Shown: one piece after another, positions 17,815 through 26,030 of the stretch | Position numbering within the stretch: position 1 is the stretch's first letter | Layout of the letters: the number at the start of each line of letters is the position of its first letter | Source of the DNA: Halomonas elongata DSM 2581 | Lineage (GTDB): Bacteria; Pseudomonadota; Gammaproteobacteria; Pseudomonadales; Halomonadaceae | DNA length: 64,000 nucleotides | Assembly (NCBI RefSeq): GCF_000196875.2 | Contig: NC_014532.2 | Coordinates: 2,728,001 to 2,792,000, forward strand | Direction of reading: 5' to 3' | Program-made: the position numbers and the translations under genes | The notes under the pieces: generated by a model | Databases searched by the model: none | What the model saw: the letters and a program-made list of their open reading frames with translations, nothing else | Told to the model about the DNA's origin: nothing

Positions 17815-19296
17815 ATGCCGAATGCCCCCGGGCATGGCGGAAAGGTACTGGTCAGTGTGCTGCTGGGAACCTTTACCGTCAGCCTCAACAACAGTGCCTT
17901 GAACCTGGCGGTGGCCGATCTGATGGCAACCTTCGAGGCCAGTGCCACGGATGTCAGCTGGGTGGTAACCCTGTTCATGATCACCATGGGCATGACCATG
18001 CCGCTCACCGGCTACCTGGCCGACCGTTTCGGCCGCAGACGCATCTACCTGCTCGGCCTGTGGGGCTTTCTGGCCGGCTCCGCGCTCGGCGCCCTGGCAC
18101 AGAGCCTGGCCGGCATCATTTTTGCCCGCGGGCTGCAGGGCGTGGCCGCAGGGCTGATGATTCCCTTGTCCTTGTCATTGATCTTCTCGGCCTACCCCGC
18201 CGACCAGCGGGGTCGCGCCAGCGGAATCTGGGGATTCGCGGTGATGATCGCCCCGGCCATCGGCCCGAGCGTCGGCGGGCTGTTGCTCGAGATCAGCCAC
18301 TGGCGGGCGCTGTTCCTGATGAACATGCCATGCGCGCTGCTGGGGCTGCTGTGCAGCTATCGATACCTGCCGGCGGAAGCCGCCAACCGTCGGCGCCGGT
18401 TCGACCTGCCTGGCTTCGCGCTGATCACTCTGGGCATGGGCGCGATATTGTCCTCGCTCGGCCAGGTGGACACGCTGGCGGACCTTCTGGGCATGCGAAC
18501 CCTGCTCCCGCTCACCGCCGGTCTTCTGGCACTGTTGCTCTTCGTGCGCGTCGAGCGAAGCGCCGACACCCCCCTGCTCGACCTTTCCCTGTTTTCCTAC
18601 CCGGGATACCGCCTCAGCGTCATCCTGGCCTGCCTGCAGTCGATCATCCTGTTCGGCTGCATCCTGCTGGTGCCGCTGTGGATGCAGAATGCGCTGGGCT
18701 TCCGTCCGTTGACCACGGGGCTGGTGTTCCTGGCCACCGCGCTGGCCGCCTCCGCCTGCTCGCCCATCGCAGGACGCCTGATCGACCGCTATCCACCGCA
18801 ATGGTGCATCGGTGCCGGACTGTTGATCACCATGGCCAGCCTGCTGGGGCTCGCCACTCTGACGGAGGCCACCCCGGTCTGGATGATCGGTACCTGGATG
18901 GGCCTGCGTGGCCTCGGCCTCGGCTGCGCCTATCTGCCCTCCACCACGGTGGGCATGCGGGACCTGCCCGAGTCACAGGTCGCCCAGGCCTCGGCCATGA
19001 ACAACATGTCCCGGCGCCTGATCTCGTCGCTCGGCATCGTCGCGCTGTCCATTCACTACGACACGGCCGTGCAGGTTGCGCTGCAAGAGGGCGTTCCCTA
19101 TACCGAGGCGAGCGCCACCGCCCTCCACCATGCCTTCCTGGCACTGGCGGCACTCGCCGTGCTCTGCCTGCCATTGAGCTGGCAGCTTGGTCGCGCCGTG
19201 ACACGGCAAACGCCAGCGTCGACGGACAAGGCGTCATTCCCCATCCATACCCACGAGCATTCCCTGAAGACTGCATCCTCCAGGAGGCCGGAATGA
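17815..19296 (+). CDS. DHA2-family MFS exporter, YhcA-like siderophore efflux
   Basis: 493-residue, 14-helix drug:H+ antiporter of the EmrB/QacA group. The helix-1 region NNSALNLAVADL and motif A (GYLADRFGRRRIYLLG at about 65-80) are clear. Achromobactin clusters carry a DHA2 exporter named YhcA between biosynthesis genes, and here the equivalent gene opens the import operon. The last codons overlap the binding-protein start (ATGA), so the four genes are translationally coupled. It probably exports the siderophore made by the Acs proteins; export of other compounds cannot be excluded. A Fur-like box precedes it. Confidence 0.85.
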   Translation: MPNAPGHGGKVLVSVLLGTFTVSLNNSALNLAVADLMATFEASATDVSWVVTLFMITMGMTMPLTGYLADRFGRRRIYLLGLWGFLAGSALGALAQSLAGIIFARGLQGVAAGLMIPLSLSLIFSAYPADQRGRASGIWGFAVMIAPAIGPSVGGLLLEISHWRALFLMNMPCALLGLLCSYRYLPAEAANRRRRFDLPGFALITLGMGAILSSLGQVDTLADLLGMRTLLPLTAGLLALLLFVRVERSADTPLLDLSLFSYPGYRLSVILACLQSIILFGCILLVPLWMQNALGFRPLTTGLVFLATALAASACSPIAGRLIDRYPPQWCIGAGLLITMASLLGLATLTEATPVWMIGTWMGLRGLGLGCAYLPSTTVGMRDLPESQVAQASAMNNMSRRLISSLGIVALSIHYDTAVQVALQEGVPYTEASATALHHAFLALAALAVLCLPLSWQLGRAVTRQTPASTDKASFPIHTHEHSLKTASSRRPE

Positions 19297-20318
19297 AGAC
19301 TCGCTCCCGGATCCAGTGCCTGTGGCAGACGCTATTGCTGGCCTCCCTCATGTCGCTGGGGACCAGCGCCGATGCCCGAGACGGGCACACCATCGCCAAT
19401 GCCTTCGGCGACACCCGGATCCCCGATGCCCCGCAGCGCGTCGTCACCCTCTACCAGGGGGCGACGGACAGTGCGGTCGCGCTCGGCATCACGCCGGTCG
19501 GTGTCGTCGACTCCTGGCTGGAAAAACCCATGTATCGCTACCTGCGTGACGCCCTCGACGGCGTGGAGCACGTCGGCCTGGAAACCCAGCCCAACCTGGA
19601 GAAGGTCGCCTGGCTGGACCCGGACCTGATCGTGGCCACGCGTTTTCGGCACGAGCGGGTCCGACCGCTGCTGGAACGCATTGCGCCGACGATCGCCACC
19701 GGCAGCGTCTTCGACTTCAAGGCCACCCTGTCGCTGGTGGCCGAGGCCACGGGGCGGGAGTCCCGCGCCCGCGAACTGCTGCAGGCCTGGGACACTCGCG
19801 TGGCGGACTTTCGCCGCAAGATCGCCGATCGACTGGGCGACGATTGGCCGCAGAAGGCCGCCGTGGTGCGTTTCAAGAGCGATCATCTGCGTATCTATTC
19901 GACGGGATTCGCCGGCTCGATCCTCGATGAACTGGGCTTCGAACAGCCGGCATCCGTCCAGGACCAGGGCTGGGGAATGAAGCTGACCAGCGAGGAAAAC
20001 ATCCCGGTCATCAATGCCGACGTGATCTTCGTGTTGCTCGAACCGGACGACCCCGCCATCGCCCGGAACTACCGGCACTGGACGTCGCACCCCCTCTGGC
20101 AGCGACTGGATGCCGTGCAGAACAACCGCGTCTTCGAGGTGGACGCGGTGAACTGGATCATGGGCGGCGGCATCCTGGCCGCCAATGCCATGCTGGATGA
20201 CCTCTACGCCCATTACCGGCTGGACAACCCCGGCGGGGCCGCAACACTCACCGCCGCCTGCTCCATGGATAGCACCGCGGGGCCCCGCGCCCGGGACGAG
20301 GAGCCCGACGCATGCTGA
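19293..20318 (+). CDS. cbrA: Periplasmic ferric-siderophore binding protein, CbrA-like
   Basis: 341-residue class III (FecB/FhuD fold) binding protein. Signal peptide at about 1-28 (cut near ADA/R). The fold is recognisable from PQRVVTLYQGATDSAVALGI, PNLEKVAWLDPDLIVAT and the C-terminal LWQRLDAVQNNRVFEVD. No lipobox cysteine is seen, so it should be soluble in the periplasm. The start at 19293 overlaps the exporter stop, with AGGAGG upstream. It would pass the ferric siderophore from the receptor to the two FecCD permeases that follow. The long C-terminal tail after the last helix is Pro/Ala/Asp-rich and unremarkable. Confidence 0.85.
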   Translation: MKTRSRIQCLWQTLLLASLMSLGTSADARDGHTIANAFGDTRIPDAPQRVVTLYQGATDSAVALGITPVGVVDSWLEKPMYRYLRDALDGVEHVGLETQPNLEKVAWLDPDLIVATRFRHERVRPLLERIAPTIATGSVFDFKATLSLVAEATGRESRARELLQAWDTRVADFRRKIADRLGDDWPQKAAVVRFKSDHLRIYSTGFAGSILDELGFEQPASVQDQGWGMKLTSEENIPVINADVIFVLLEPDDPAIARNYRHWTSHPLWQRLDAVQNNRVFEVDAVNWIMGGGILAANAMLDDLYAHYRLDNPGGAATLTAACSMDSTAGPRARDEEPDAC

Positions 20319-21310
20319 ACCAGCGTGTTTCACGGATCGCGGGGCTGCTGCTGGGGCTGGTGCTGGTCGCGGCAGCCTTCACGGCCAGCGTCATGCTGGG
20401 CACCACGGAGATTGCCCCGCCGACCTTCGTCCAGGCGCTGATGCACTACGACCCCGCTCGGGTCGCGCATATCATCATCGTCACGGAACGCCTGCCACGC
20501 GCGGTCATCGCCGCCCTGGTCGGCGCCAGCCTGGCCATCGCCGGCGCCCTGATGCAGACCATGACCCGTAATCCCCTGGCCTCGCCGGGTATTCTGGGGA
20601 TCAACGCCGGAGCCATGTTCTTCGTGGTCATCGCCGTCTCGCTACTGCCCCTCCACACGCCGGCCGAGTATGTCTGGGCGGCGCTGCTGGGAGCCCTGGT
20701 CGCGGCCTGTCTGGTGGTGATGCTGAGCCGCGGTCGCCAGGGCGAGCTGTCGCCGCTGCGGGTCGTTTTGGCGGGCGTGGCCATCACCGCCATGTTCGTC
20801 TCGTTCAGCCAGGGCCTGCTGATCATCGACCGCCAGAGCTTCGAGAGCGTGCTGTACTGGCTGGCCGGCTCTGTCTCCGGGCGCGAGCTGTCGCTGGTGG
20901 TGCCGCTGCTGCCGCTGTTCGGCGGCGCCCTGCTGCTTTGTGCGCTGCTCGTCCGCCACGCCAATGCCCTGCTGCTGGGCGACGACATGGCCGAGGGCCT
21001 GGGCATGCGTGCCGGCACCATCAAGCTGCTGCTCGGCCTGGTGGTGATCCTGCTCGCCGGCAGTTCGGTCGCACTGGCCGGCATGATCGGCTTCGTCGGG
21101 CTGATCGTGCCCCACATGGCCCGGGGGCTCTTCGGCGTCGACCACCGCTGGCTGCTGCCGGCCTGTGCCCTGCTGGGCGCCAGCCTGCTGCTGCTGGCCG
21201 ATGTGGCCTCGCGCTTCCTGATGCCCCCGCAGGATGTACCGGTGGGCGTGATGACCGCCCTGATCGGCACGCCCTTTTTCATCTACCTGGCACGCAGGAA
21301 GCAGGCCTGA
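20312..21310 (+). CDS. cbrB: FecCD-type ferric-siderophore permease, CbrB-like
   Basis: 332-residue inner-membrane subunit with about nine to ten helices. Family motifs RNPLASPGILGINAG at about 89-103 and the ATPase-contact loop FVGLIVPHMARGLFG near 263-277 are intact. Its start overlaps the end of cbrA by 7 bp, and the second permease starts 2 bp after it. The two permeases form the heterodimeric channel of a CbrABCD-type importer whose ATPase is encoded 9 kb away at 31471. Confidence 0.9.
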   Translation: MLNQRVSRIAGLLLGLVLVAAAFTASVMLGTTEIAPPTFVQALMHYDPARVAHIIIVTERLPRAVIAALVGASLAIAGALMQTMTRNPLASPGILGINAGAMFFVVIAVSLLPLHTPAEYVWAALLGALVAACLVVMLSRGRQGELSPLRVVLAGVAITAMFVSFSQGLLIIDRQSFESVLYWLAGSVSGRELSLVVPLLPLFGGALLLCALLVRHANALLLGDDMAEGLGMRAGTIKLLLGLVVILLAGSSVALAGMIGFVGLIVPHMARGLFGVDHRWLLPACALLGASLLLLADVASRFLMPPQDVPVGVMTALIGTPFFIYLARRKQA

Positions 21311-21312
21311 CC

Positions 21313-22359
21313 ATGACTCATTCCGCTTCCCTGAAACAGCAGGGCGATGGCACCGTCGATGCCCGCGCGACCCGCTATCCGGGTATCGCCGCCCTGCTCG
21401 TGCTGGTCCTGCTGGCCAGCATGGGCCTGTCACTGAGCCTGGGCAGTTTCCCCACCCCGTTCGGCAGGGTGCTGGACGCGCTGGTCGAGCCCCGGGCAAG
21501 CGACATCGCCTTCATCGTCTGGGAACTACGCCTGCCGCGCATCCTGCTGGCCGTGCTGGTGGGTGCGGCCCTGGCCGTGGCCGGTGCCATCCTCCAGGGC
21601 ATCGTGCGCAATCCGCTGGCCTCCCCGGACGTGATCGGCATCACCAGCGGCGCCGCCCTGGCCGCCGTGGCCTTCATGGCATCGTTCGGCGCCGGCCTGA
21701 GCCTTCATTGGCTGCCGGCCTCCGCGCTGCTCGGCGCGCTGCTGTCCGCCCTGCTGGTATTCCTGCTGGCCTGGCAGCGGGGCATTGCGCCCTCGCGCAT
21801 GGTGCTGGTCGGTATCGGGCTCTCCGCCGCCATGGGAGCCGTGACCACCCTGCTGATCGTGGTCAGCGACGATGCCGCCGCCATGACAGCCTATGTATGG
21901 CTGACCGGCAGCCTCTATGCCGCCCAATGGCAGGACGTGCTCGGCATGCTGCCCTGGCTGCTGATCGCCATCCCCCTGTGCCTGACCCGGGCGCGGCACA
22001 TGGATGCCATGGCGCTCGGCGATCACGTGGCCCTGGGACTGGGCGTGAACGTCCTGCGCAGCCGGCTGCTGCTGATGGCCTGCAGCGTGGCACTGGCGGG
22101 GGCGGCCGTGGCTTTCGCCGGAGGACTCAGCTTCGTGGGTCTGATCGCTCCCCACATCGCCGCCCGCCTGGTGGGGCGGGGCTTCGCCAGGCTGGTCCCC
22201 ACCGCCGCCCTGGTCGGCGCCCTGATCGTGCTCTACGCCGATCTCCTCGGCCGGGTGGCCTTCCTGCCCGAGGACCTGCCCGCCGGCATCTTCGTCTCGG
22301 GCGTGGGCGCGCCCTTCTTCGTCTATCTCCTGCATCGAACCCGGCACCGCCGTTACTGA
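21313..22359 (+). CDS. cbrC: FecCD-type ferric-siderophore permease, CbrC-like
   Basis: 348-residue partner of CbrB, with a hydrophilic N-terminus of about 25 residues and the motifs RNPLASPDVIGITSGAA and FVGLIAPHIAARLVG. It is the last gene of the exporter-cbrABC series. The cognate ATPase is not next to it, as it would be in many achromobactin operons; it lies across the biosynthesis genes. A foldback repeat starts 21 bp after the stop. Confidence 0.9.
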   Translation: MTHSASLKQQGDGTVDARATRYPGIAALLVLVLLASMGLSLSLGSFPTPFGRVLDALVEPRASDIAFIVWELRLPRILLAVLVGAALAVAGAILQGIVRNPLASPDVIGITSGAALAAVAFMASFGAGLSLHWLPASALLGALLSALLVFLLAWQRGIAPSRMVLVGIGLSAAMGAVTTLLIVVSDDAAAMTAYVWLTGSLYAAQWQDVLGMLPWLLIAIPLCLTRARHMDAMALGDHVALGLGVNVLRSRLLLMACSVALAGAAVAFAGGLSFVGLIAPHIAARLVGRGFARLVPTAALVGALIVLYADLLGRVAFLPEDLPAGIFVSGVGAPFFVYLLHRTRHRRY

Positions 22360-22379
22360 ATCGGCCCGTTCCTCATCAC

Positions 22380-22524
22380 TAGGGTTTGTACGAAAAGTCG
22401 CCGAGCGATGGCCAGACAAGGCAAAAATCAGCGAAGAAGCGGAGTTTACAAGGGCTAAATGAGCATTTTGAGCTGATTTTTAACGCCGTATGGGCGCGCG
22501 CAGGCATTTTTCGGACAAAGCCTA
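22380..22524. repeat. 145-bp MITE-like foldback element
   Basis: Two 53-nt arms (22380-22432 and 22472-22524) are imperfect inverted repeats of each other. The outer ends are TAGGGTTTGTACGAAAAGT and the complement of TAGGCTTTGTCCGAAAAAT (16 of 19 identical). The inner ends are a perfect AAAAATCAGC/GCTGATTTTT pair. The 39-nt centre contains CGGAGTTTAC and TAAATGAG, shared with the element at 15187-15394. No coding capacity, and no convincing target duplication was seen. Confidence 0.75.
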
Positions 22525-22552
22525 AAATCCATGGCAAGAGCAGGGAAAGTCC

Positions 22553-23176
22553 ATGTTTCATATCGCACCCCGTCAGGACACCATCACGGCACAGCAACGG
22601 CAACGCTATCGAACCCTTGCCACCTCCACCCTGGGACATTTCACCGACTTCGGCGCCATCACCTCCCTCTCCCCCATCCAGCGGCCTGTCCGACTTCTCG
22701 GCACGGCCGTGACGGTCAGGATTCCCCATGTCGACGGCAGTATCATCCGCGAGGCCCTGAAGATGGCCTGCCCGGGTGATGTGCTGGTGATCGATGTGTC
22801 CGGCGACCACCGGCGTGCCTGCTGGGGCGAGTTCCGGGCCTATGCGGCGTTGCGCAAGCAGCTCGCGGGTGTCGTCACCAACGGCGCCATCACCGACTGG
22901 GACGCCCTTTCCCGGTTGAACCTGCCCATCTACTCACGGACGACCAGCCCGCTGACCACCAGAGCATTGGAACTGGAAGGCGAGATCAATACCCCGGTCG
23001 CGATCGACGGCGTCACGATCAATCCGGGCGACCTGGTGGTAGGCGACGACGATGGGCTCTTCATCATTCCGCCGCAGCGTGCCGACGCACTGGCCGACGC
23101 CGCAGAGAACAAACAGGTACAGGAAGAGGAAAAGCGAAACGCCGTCGAGGCCGAATTCCCCGAGTGGTTCCGCTGA
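22553..23176 (+). CDS. RraA-fold protein (HMG/CHA aldolase-like), altered active site
   Basis: 207-residue member of the RraA family, which includes 4-hydroxy-4-methyl-2-oxoglutarate aldolases with oxaloacetate decarboxylase activity and the RNase E inhibitor RraA. The fold is clear: LLGTAVTVRIP, GDVLVIDVSGDHRRACWGE and VVTNGAITDWDAL. The catalytic Arg-Asp pair of aldolases (usually GAxRD) reads GAITD at 111-115, so Arg is replaced by Thr114 while Asp115 remains. It stands between cbrC and the convergent acsA, inside the siderophore locus. A link to the oxaloacetate or ketoglutarate chemistry of the pathway is possible but unproven, and activity is uncertain. Confidence 0.8.
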   Translation: MFHIAPRQDTITAQQRQRYRTLATSTLGHFTDFGAITSLSPIQRPVRLLGTAVTVRIPHVDGSIIREALKMACPGDVLVIDVSGDHRRACWGEFRAYAALRKQLAGVVTNGAITDWDALSRLNLPIYSRTTSPLTTRALELEGEINTPVAIDGVTINPGDLVVGDDDGLFIIPPQRADALADAAENKQVQEEEKRNAVEAEFPEWFR

Positions 23177-23178
23177 AA

Positions 23179-23207
23179 ACACCGCCCGACCTATCGTCGG
23201 GCGGTGT
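23179..23207. terminator. Terminator between convergent rraA-like gene and acsA
   Basis: ACACCGCCCGAC and GTCGGGCGGTGT form a perfect 12-bp stem with a 5-nt loop. On the minus strand the stem is followed by TTTTC, so it terminates the acs operon well. On the plus strand it lies just after the rraA-like stop. Confidence 0.75.
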
Positions 23208-23235
23208 GTGCATCAGGCCGTAGACGCTGTACGTT

Positions 23236-25242
23236 TCAGGCCTCGTTCAGCGCCTCGGCTGGCATTGCCGCATCGGGCAGCCCCACCCGAACGAACGGAT
23301 TGCAGGTCGCACTGGTACCGAAGGGCATGCTGCCCGGGCCCCCGGCGCGCTCGATGATCGGCGTGATGAGACGCTTGTAGGGCCATTGTTCCCTCTCGAA
23401 GAGCTGCGCCTTGAGCATCCCGCGGTCGCGGTCGTCGAAGGGGATCGCATCGATCCGGGCCTCGAGGCGAGTCGCCATCTCCCGCCAGAGATTCCGGGCC
23501 GGCAGCGCGTAATGATCCGCCAGCGTCTCGATGATCGCCCGCAGGTTGACCTGTATCGCCAGGGTCTGAAGCCAGAACAGCAGGGCCTCGAGACTGTCGT
23601 GGTAAAGGGTGTTGGAGTGACCGGGCTTGATGCAGTAGCACGGATCCTGCATGCCGTACCGCTCCAGGCGCGCGACACTGATCCGCAGCGAGTCATGATC
23701 GCGCAGCAGCAACCCGTCACAGCGACCTTCCCTGAACACCAGAACGGCATTCTGGCCATGCACTTCCGCCAGCATGCCGAGCCGGAACATGCGCAGGTTG
23801 ATGTCGAAGAACGTATCGCACAGCTCGCCCAACAGCGCCTGAACCGAGTCGGGGCTGGCCGTCATGCCACGCTGTGCCAGCCAGTCGTCGAACACATGGT
23901 GCTCGCCGCCCGGCAGCGGCGTTCCCAGGGTGGCCATGGGCACCAGGCGCACGCTCGAGTCCTCCAGCAACGCGCTGGGGTAGCTGCGCACCATGGCGGA
24001 CAAGTGTCGCGGGGCTTCGTCGAACAGCGTCGCTCCCTCCGGCATGTAGGCCCACCACTTGCCTTCATCGCACAGGTAGAGCCCTTCGGCGAGCCGGGTA
24101 TCCTTCTCCCTGGCCTGGTGCAACAGGCGGGCGCTTAGATCGCCATTGAACATCTTGACCGCCGGCAGGTAGCGCGAGGCACCCAGGGAATGGATGGCCA
24201 TCGGCAGCTTCAGGTAATGCGGACTCGCCGTGGTCGGGGCCAGCGAACGCAGCGAGGACGTCGCGAGCCAGGGCTCGGTGACCGAGGCCAGCGAGACGCA
24301 GTCGCCCGCCGCGAAGGCCGATTCCAGCCAGTGGGGCAGCGCATGCTCGTGCTGCCAGGGATGCACGGGAATGGCGATGTGGGTCCGAGCCAGCCCCCGC
24401 GAGTTCATCTCCTGCTCCAGCGCTTGACGGCCCTCGTCGCCGACGAGCCATGCCACCGGCACCGGGCCGTCTTCCTCGACACCGGCGCCGGTCATCACCC
24501 GGTCGCGGGCGATCGCGACCCAGCGCAGCGTGATGGGCGCATTGAACTCGGCCATATAGGCTCGATACTCGTCCTCGCTGAGCCCCTGCTTGGCCTTCGC
24601 CGTGGGGTGGTAGGGTCGGTCGAGCAACGACGCCCACTGCTCCATGATCGCAAAATGCTCGGCCGTATCGCGGCGCAGCAGGTCGCGTGTCTCCACCCGG
24701 TGCTCCACCGAGCTTTCCGCCTGCCAGAGGCTGTCGGACAGCGCCTCGAGAAACACCTTCTGTCCCTGCTCCAGGGCCTGATCGTCGTCGGCACCGAAGA
24801 CACGGCGCATGAAGGCGACCGGATCGAGTGGCGTCCACTCCCCGCTCTCATGATCCACCAGGATCACCGGGGTCCGGGGCACCTTTTCCCATGCCTGGAC
24901 GATACCGGGCTGCAGCAGCATGACCACGCCTTGGTGCCGATCCTGCGGCCAGATCCAGAACCACCGTGAGCAATGGCCTCCATCCAGGGCCTGGAACACC
25001 GGCAACCGGATGAGCCAGTCGTCGGCCCTGGAGGCGTCCTGCCAGACTGCGCCAAGGTCATCCAGCATGCCCTCTACCAGCAGACCATCCACCAGCGACT
25101 GCATGATCTGCGCCTGGGCATGGTGCTGGGCATTAAAAGGTTCCATGGTCGTGAACTCCGCAACGGTGTCAGTACGCTCGAGCGAGGCAAGCTGGCTCGC
25201 CTCGCGAGAAGAAAGGGAACAAGTCGTCATCGGTGAACTCAT
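23236..25242 (-). CDS. acsA: NIS siderophore synthetase, AcsA-like (IucA/IucC family)
   Basis: 668-residue ATP-dependent synthetase that joins carboxylates to amines or alcohols without a peptide template. Family motifs are visible: IPVHPWQHEHALP at about 296-308, the ATP-binding SPHYLKLPMAIHSLGASR, AEVHGQNAVLVF, and a C-terminal FhuF-like part. It is the last gene of the minus-strand operon; its ATG overlaps the acsB stop (ATGA). Its position matches acsA in the achromobactin order acsD-E-C-B-A, although the exact condensation it performs cannot be read from sequence. A second ATG four codons downstream (25230) is an alternative start. Confidence 0.85.
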   Translation of the reverse strand: MSSPMTTCSLSSREASQLASLERTDTVAEFTTMEPFNAQHHAQAQIMQSLVDGLLVEGMLDDLGAVWQDASRADDWLIRLPVFQALDGGHCSRWFWIWPQDRHQGVVMLLQPGIVQAWEKVPRTPVILVDHESGEWTPLDPVAFMRRVFGADDDQALEQGQKVFLEALSDSLWQAESSVEHRVETRDLLRRDTAEHFAIMEQWASLLDRPYHPTAKAKQGLSEDEYRAYMAEFNAPITLRWVAIARDRVMTGAGVEEDGPVPVAWLVGDEGRQALEQEMNSRGLARTHIAIPVHPWQHEHALPHWLESAFAAGDCVSLASVTEPWLATSSLRSLAPTTASPHYLKLPMAIHSLGASRYLPAVKMFNGDLSARLLHQAREKDTRLAEGLYLCDEGKWWAYMPEGATLFDEAPRHLSAMVRSYPSALLEDSSVRLVPMATLGTPLPGGEHHVFDDWLAQRGMTASPDSVQALLGELCDTFFDINLRMFRLGMLAEVHGQNAVLVFREGRCDGLLLRDHDSLRISVARLERYGMQDPCYCIKPGHSNTLYHDSLEALLFWLQTLAIQVNLRAIIETLADHYALPARNLWREMATRLEARIDAIPFDDRDRGMLKAQLFEREQWPYKRLITPIIERAGGPGSMPFGTSATCNPFVRVGLPDAAMPAEALNEA

Positions 25243-26030
25243 GAACGGGAGGTCCCGTGCTGTTCAGGCGCCCTGGCCTCGCCGAGCGCCTTCTGCAGGG
25301 CGCGAAAGGCGATGCCGCGCTCGTCGCCCAGCATGAAGGCGTTGACGCCGCACGCCTGCCATCGGGCCTTGGCGTCCGGGTGACGCAGGAAGGCGCAATA
25401 GGGAAGCTGCCGTGCACTCGCCGTGCGCTGGACCTCCTCCAGCGCCTGGACGACATCGGGGTGTCCGGGCTGCCAGGTCACGCCCATGGACTGGGACAGG
25501 TCCGCCGCCCCCTCCAGTACCATGTCGAGGCCCGGCACCCCGCAAATCGCCTCGATTCTCGCCACACCCTGGCGGCTCTCGATCATGGCGACCACCATGA
25601 TCTCCCGATTCGCCTGCACGACGTATTCCGCCAGGGAGGATTTGCCGAAGGAGCCGGGACGCCCGGCATTGAGGCTGCGCTCGCCTTCCGGCGCATACTT
25701 GCACGCGGCCACGGCCCGCTCGAGGGTCTCGGGGTCTTCCACCCTGGGCAACACGATTCCCTGGGCTCCGCCGTCGAGCAGACGCAGCAGCGTCTTGGGA
25801 TCGGCGTCGGCTACCCGCACCAGCGGCGTCAGCCGGTAGCTCTCGGCGGTACGAATCATGTGCTCGACGGTTTCCGGGTTGATCAGCACGTGTTCGGTAT
25901 CGATCACCACGAAGTCGAAGCCCGCCTCGGCGATCAGCTCGATGGAGGCGGCCGTGGGCAGGGAGGCCATGACACCATGGACTTCCCGCCCTTCGGCCAG
26001 CGCCCGCTTCAATCGATTGGTCCTCAGCAT
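25239..26030 (-). CDS. acsB: HpcH/HpaI-fold citrate synthase, AcsB/SbnG-like
   Basis: 263-residue TIM-barrel protein of the HpcH/HpaI aldolase family. Barrel motifs: FDFVVIDTEHVLINPE (about 38-53), GAQGIVLPRVEDPE and MVVAMIESRQGVARIEAI, the last carrying the conserved metal-binding Glu. In staphyloferrin B and achromobactin clusters this gene (SbnG, AcsB) supplies citrate from oxaloacetate and acetyl-CoA outside the TCA cycle. Its place between two NIS synthetases, overlapping acsC by 7 bp and acsA by 4 bp, strongly supports that role over aromatic catabolism. Confidence 0.85.
   Translation of the reverse strand: MLRTNRLKRALAEGREVHGVMASLPTAASIELIAEAGFDFVVIDTEHVLINPETVEHMIRTAESYRLTPLVRVADADPKTLLRLLDGGAQGIVLPRVEDPETLERAVAACKYAPEGERSLNAGRPGSFGKSSLAEYVVQANREIMVVAMIESRQGVARIEAICGVPGLDMVLEGAADLSQSMGVTWQPGHPDVVQALEEVQRTASARQLPYCAFLRHPDAKARWQACGVNAFMLGDERGIAFRALQKALGEARAPEQHGTSRS

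Noticed and set aside
22380..22524. Foldback element as a terminator of cbrC
   Set aside because: The arms are too long and imperfect and there is no T-run; a MITE-like repeat explains the equal arms and shared core better.
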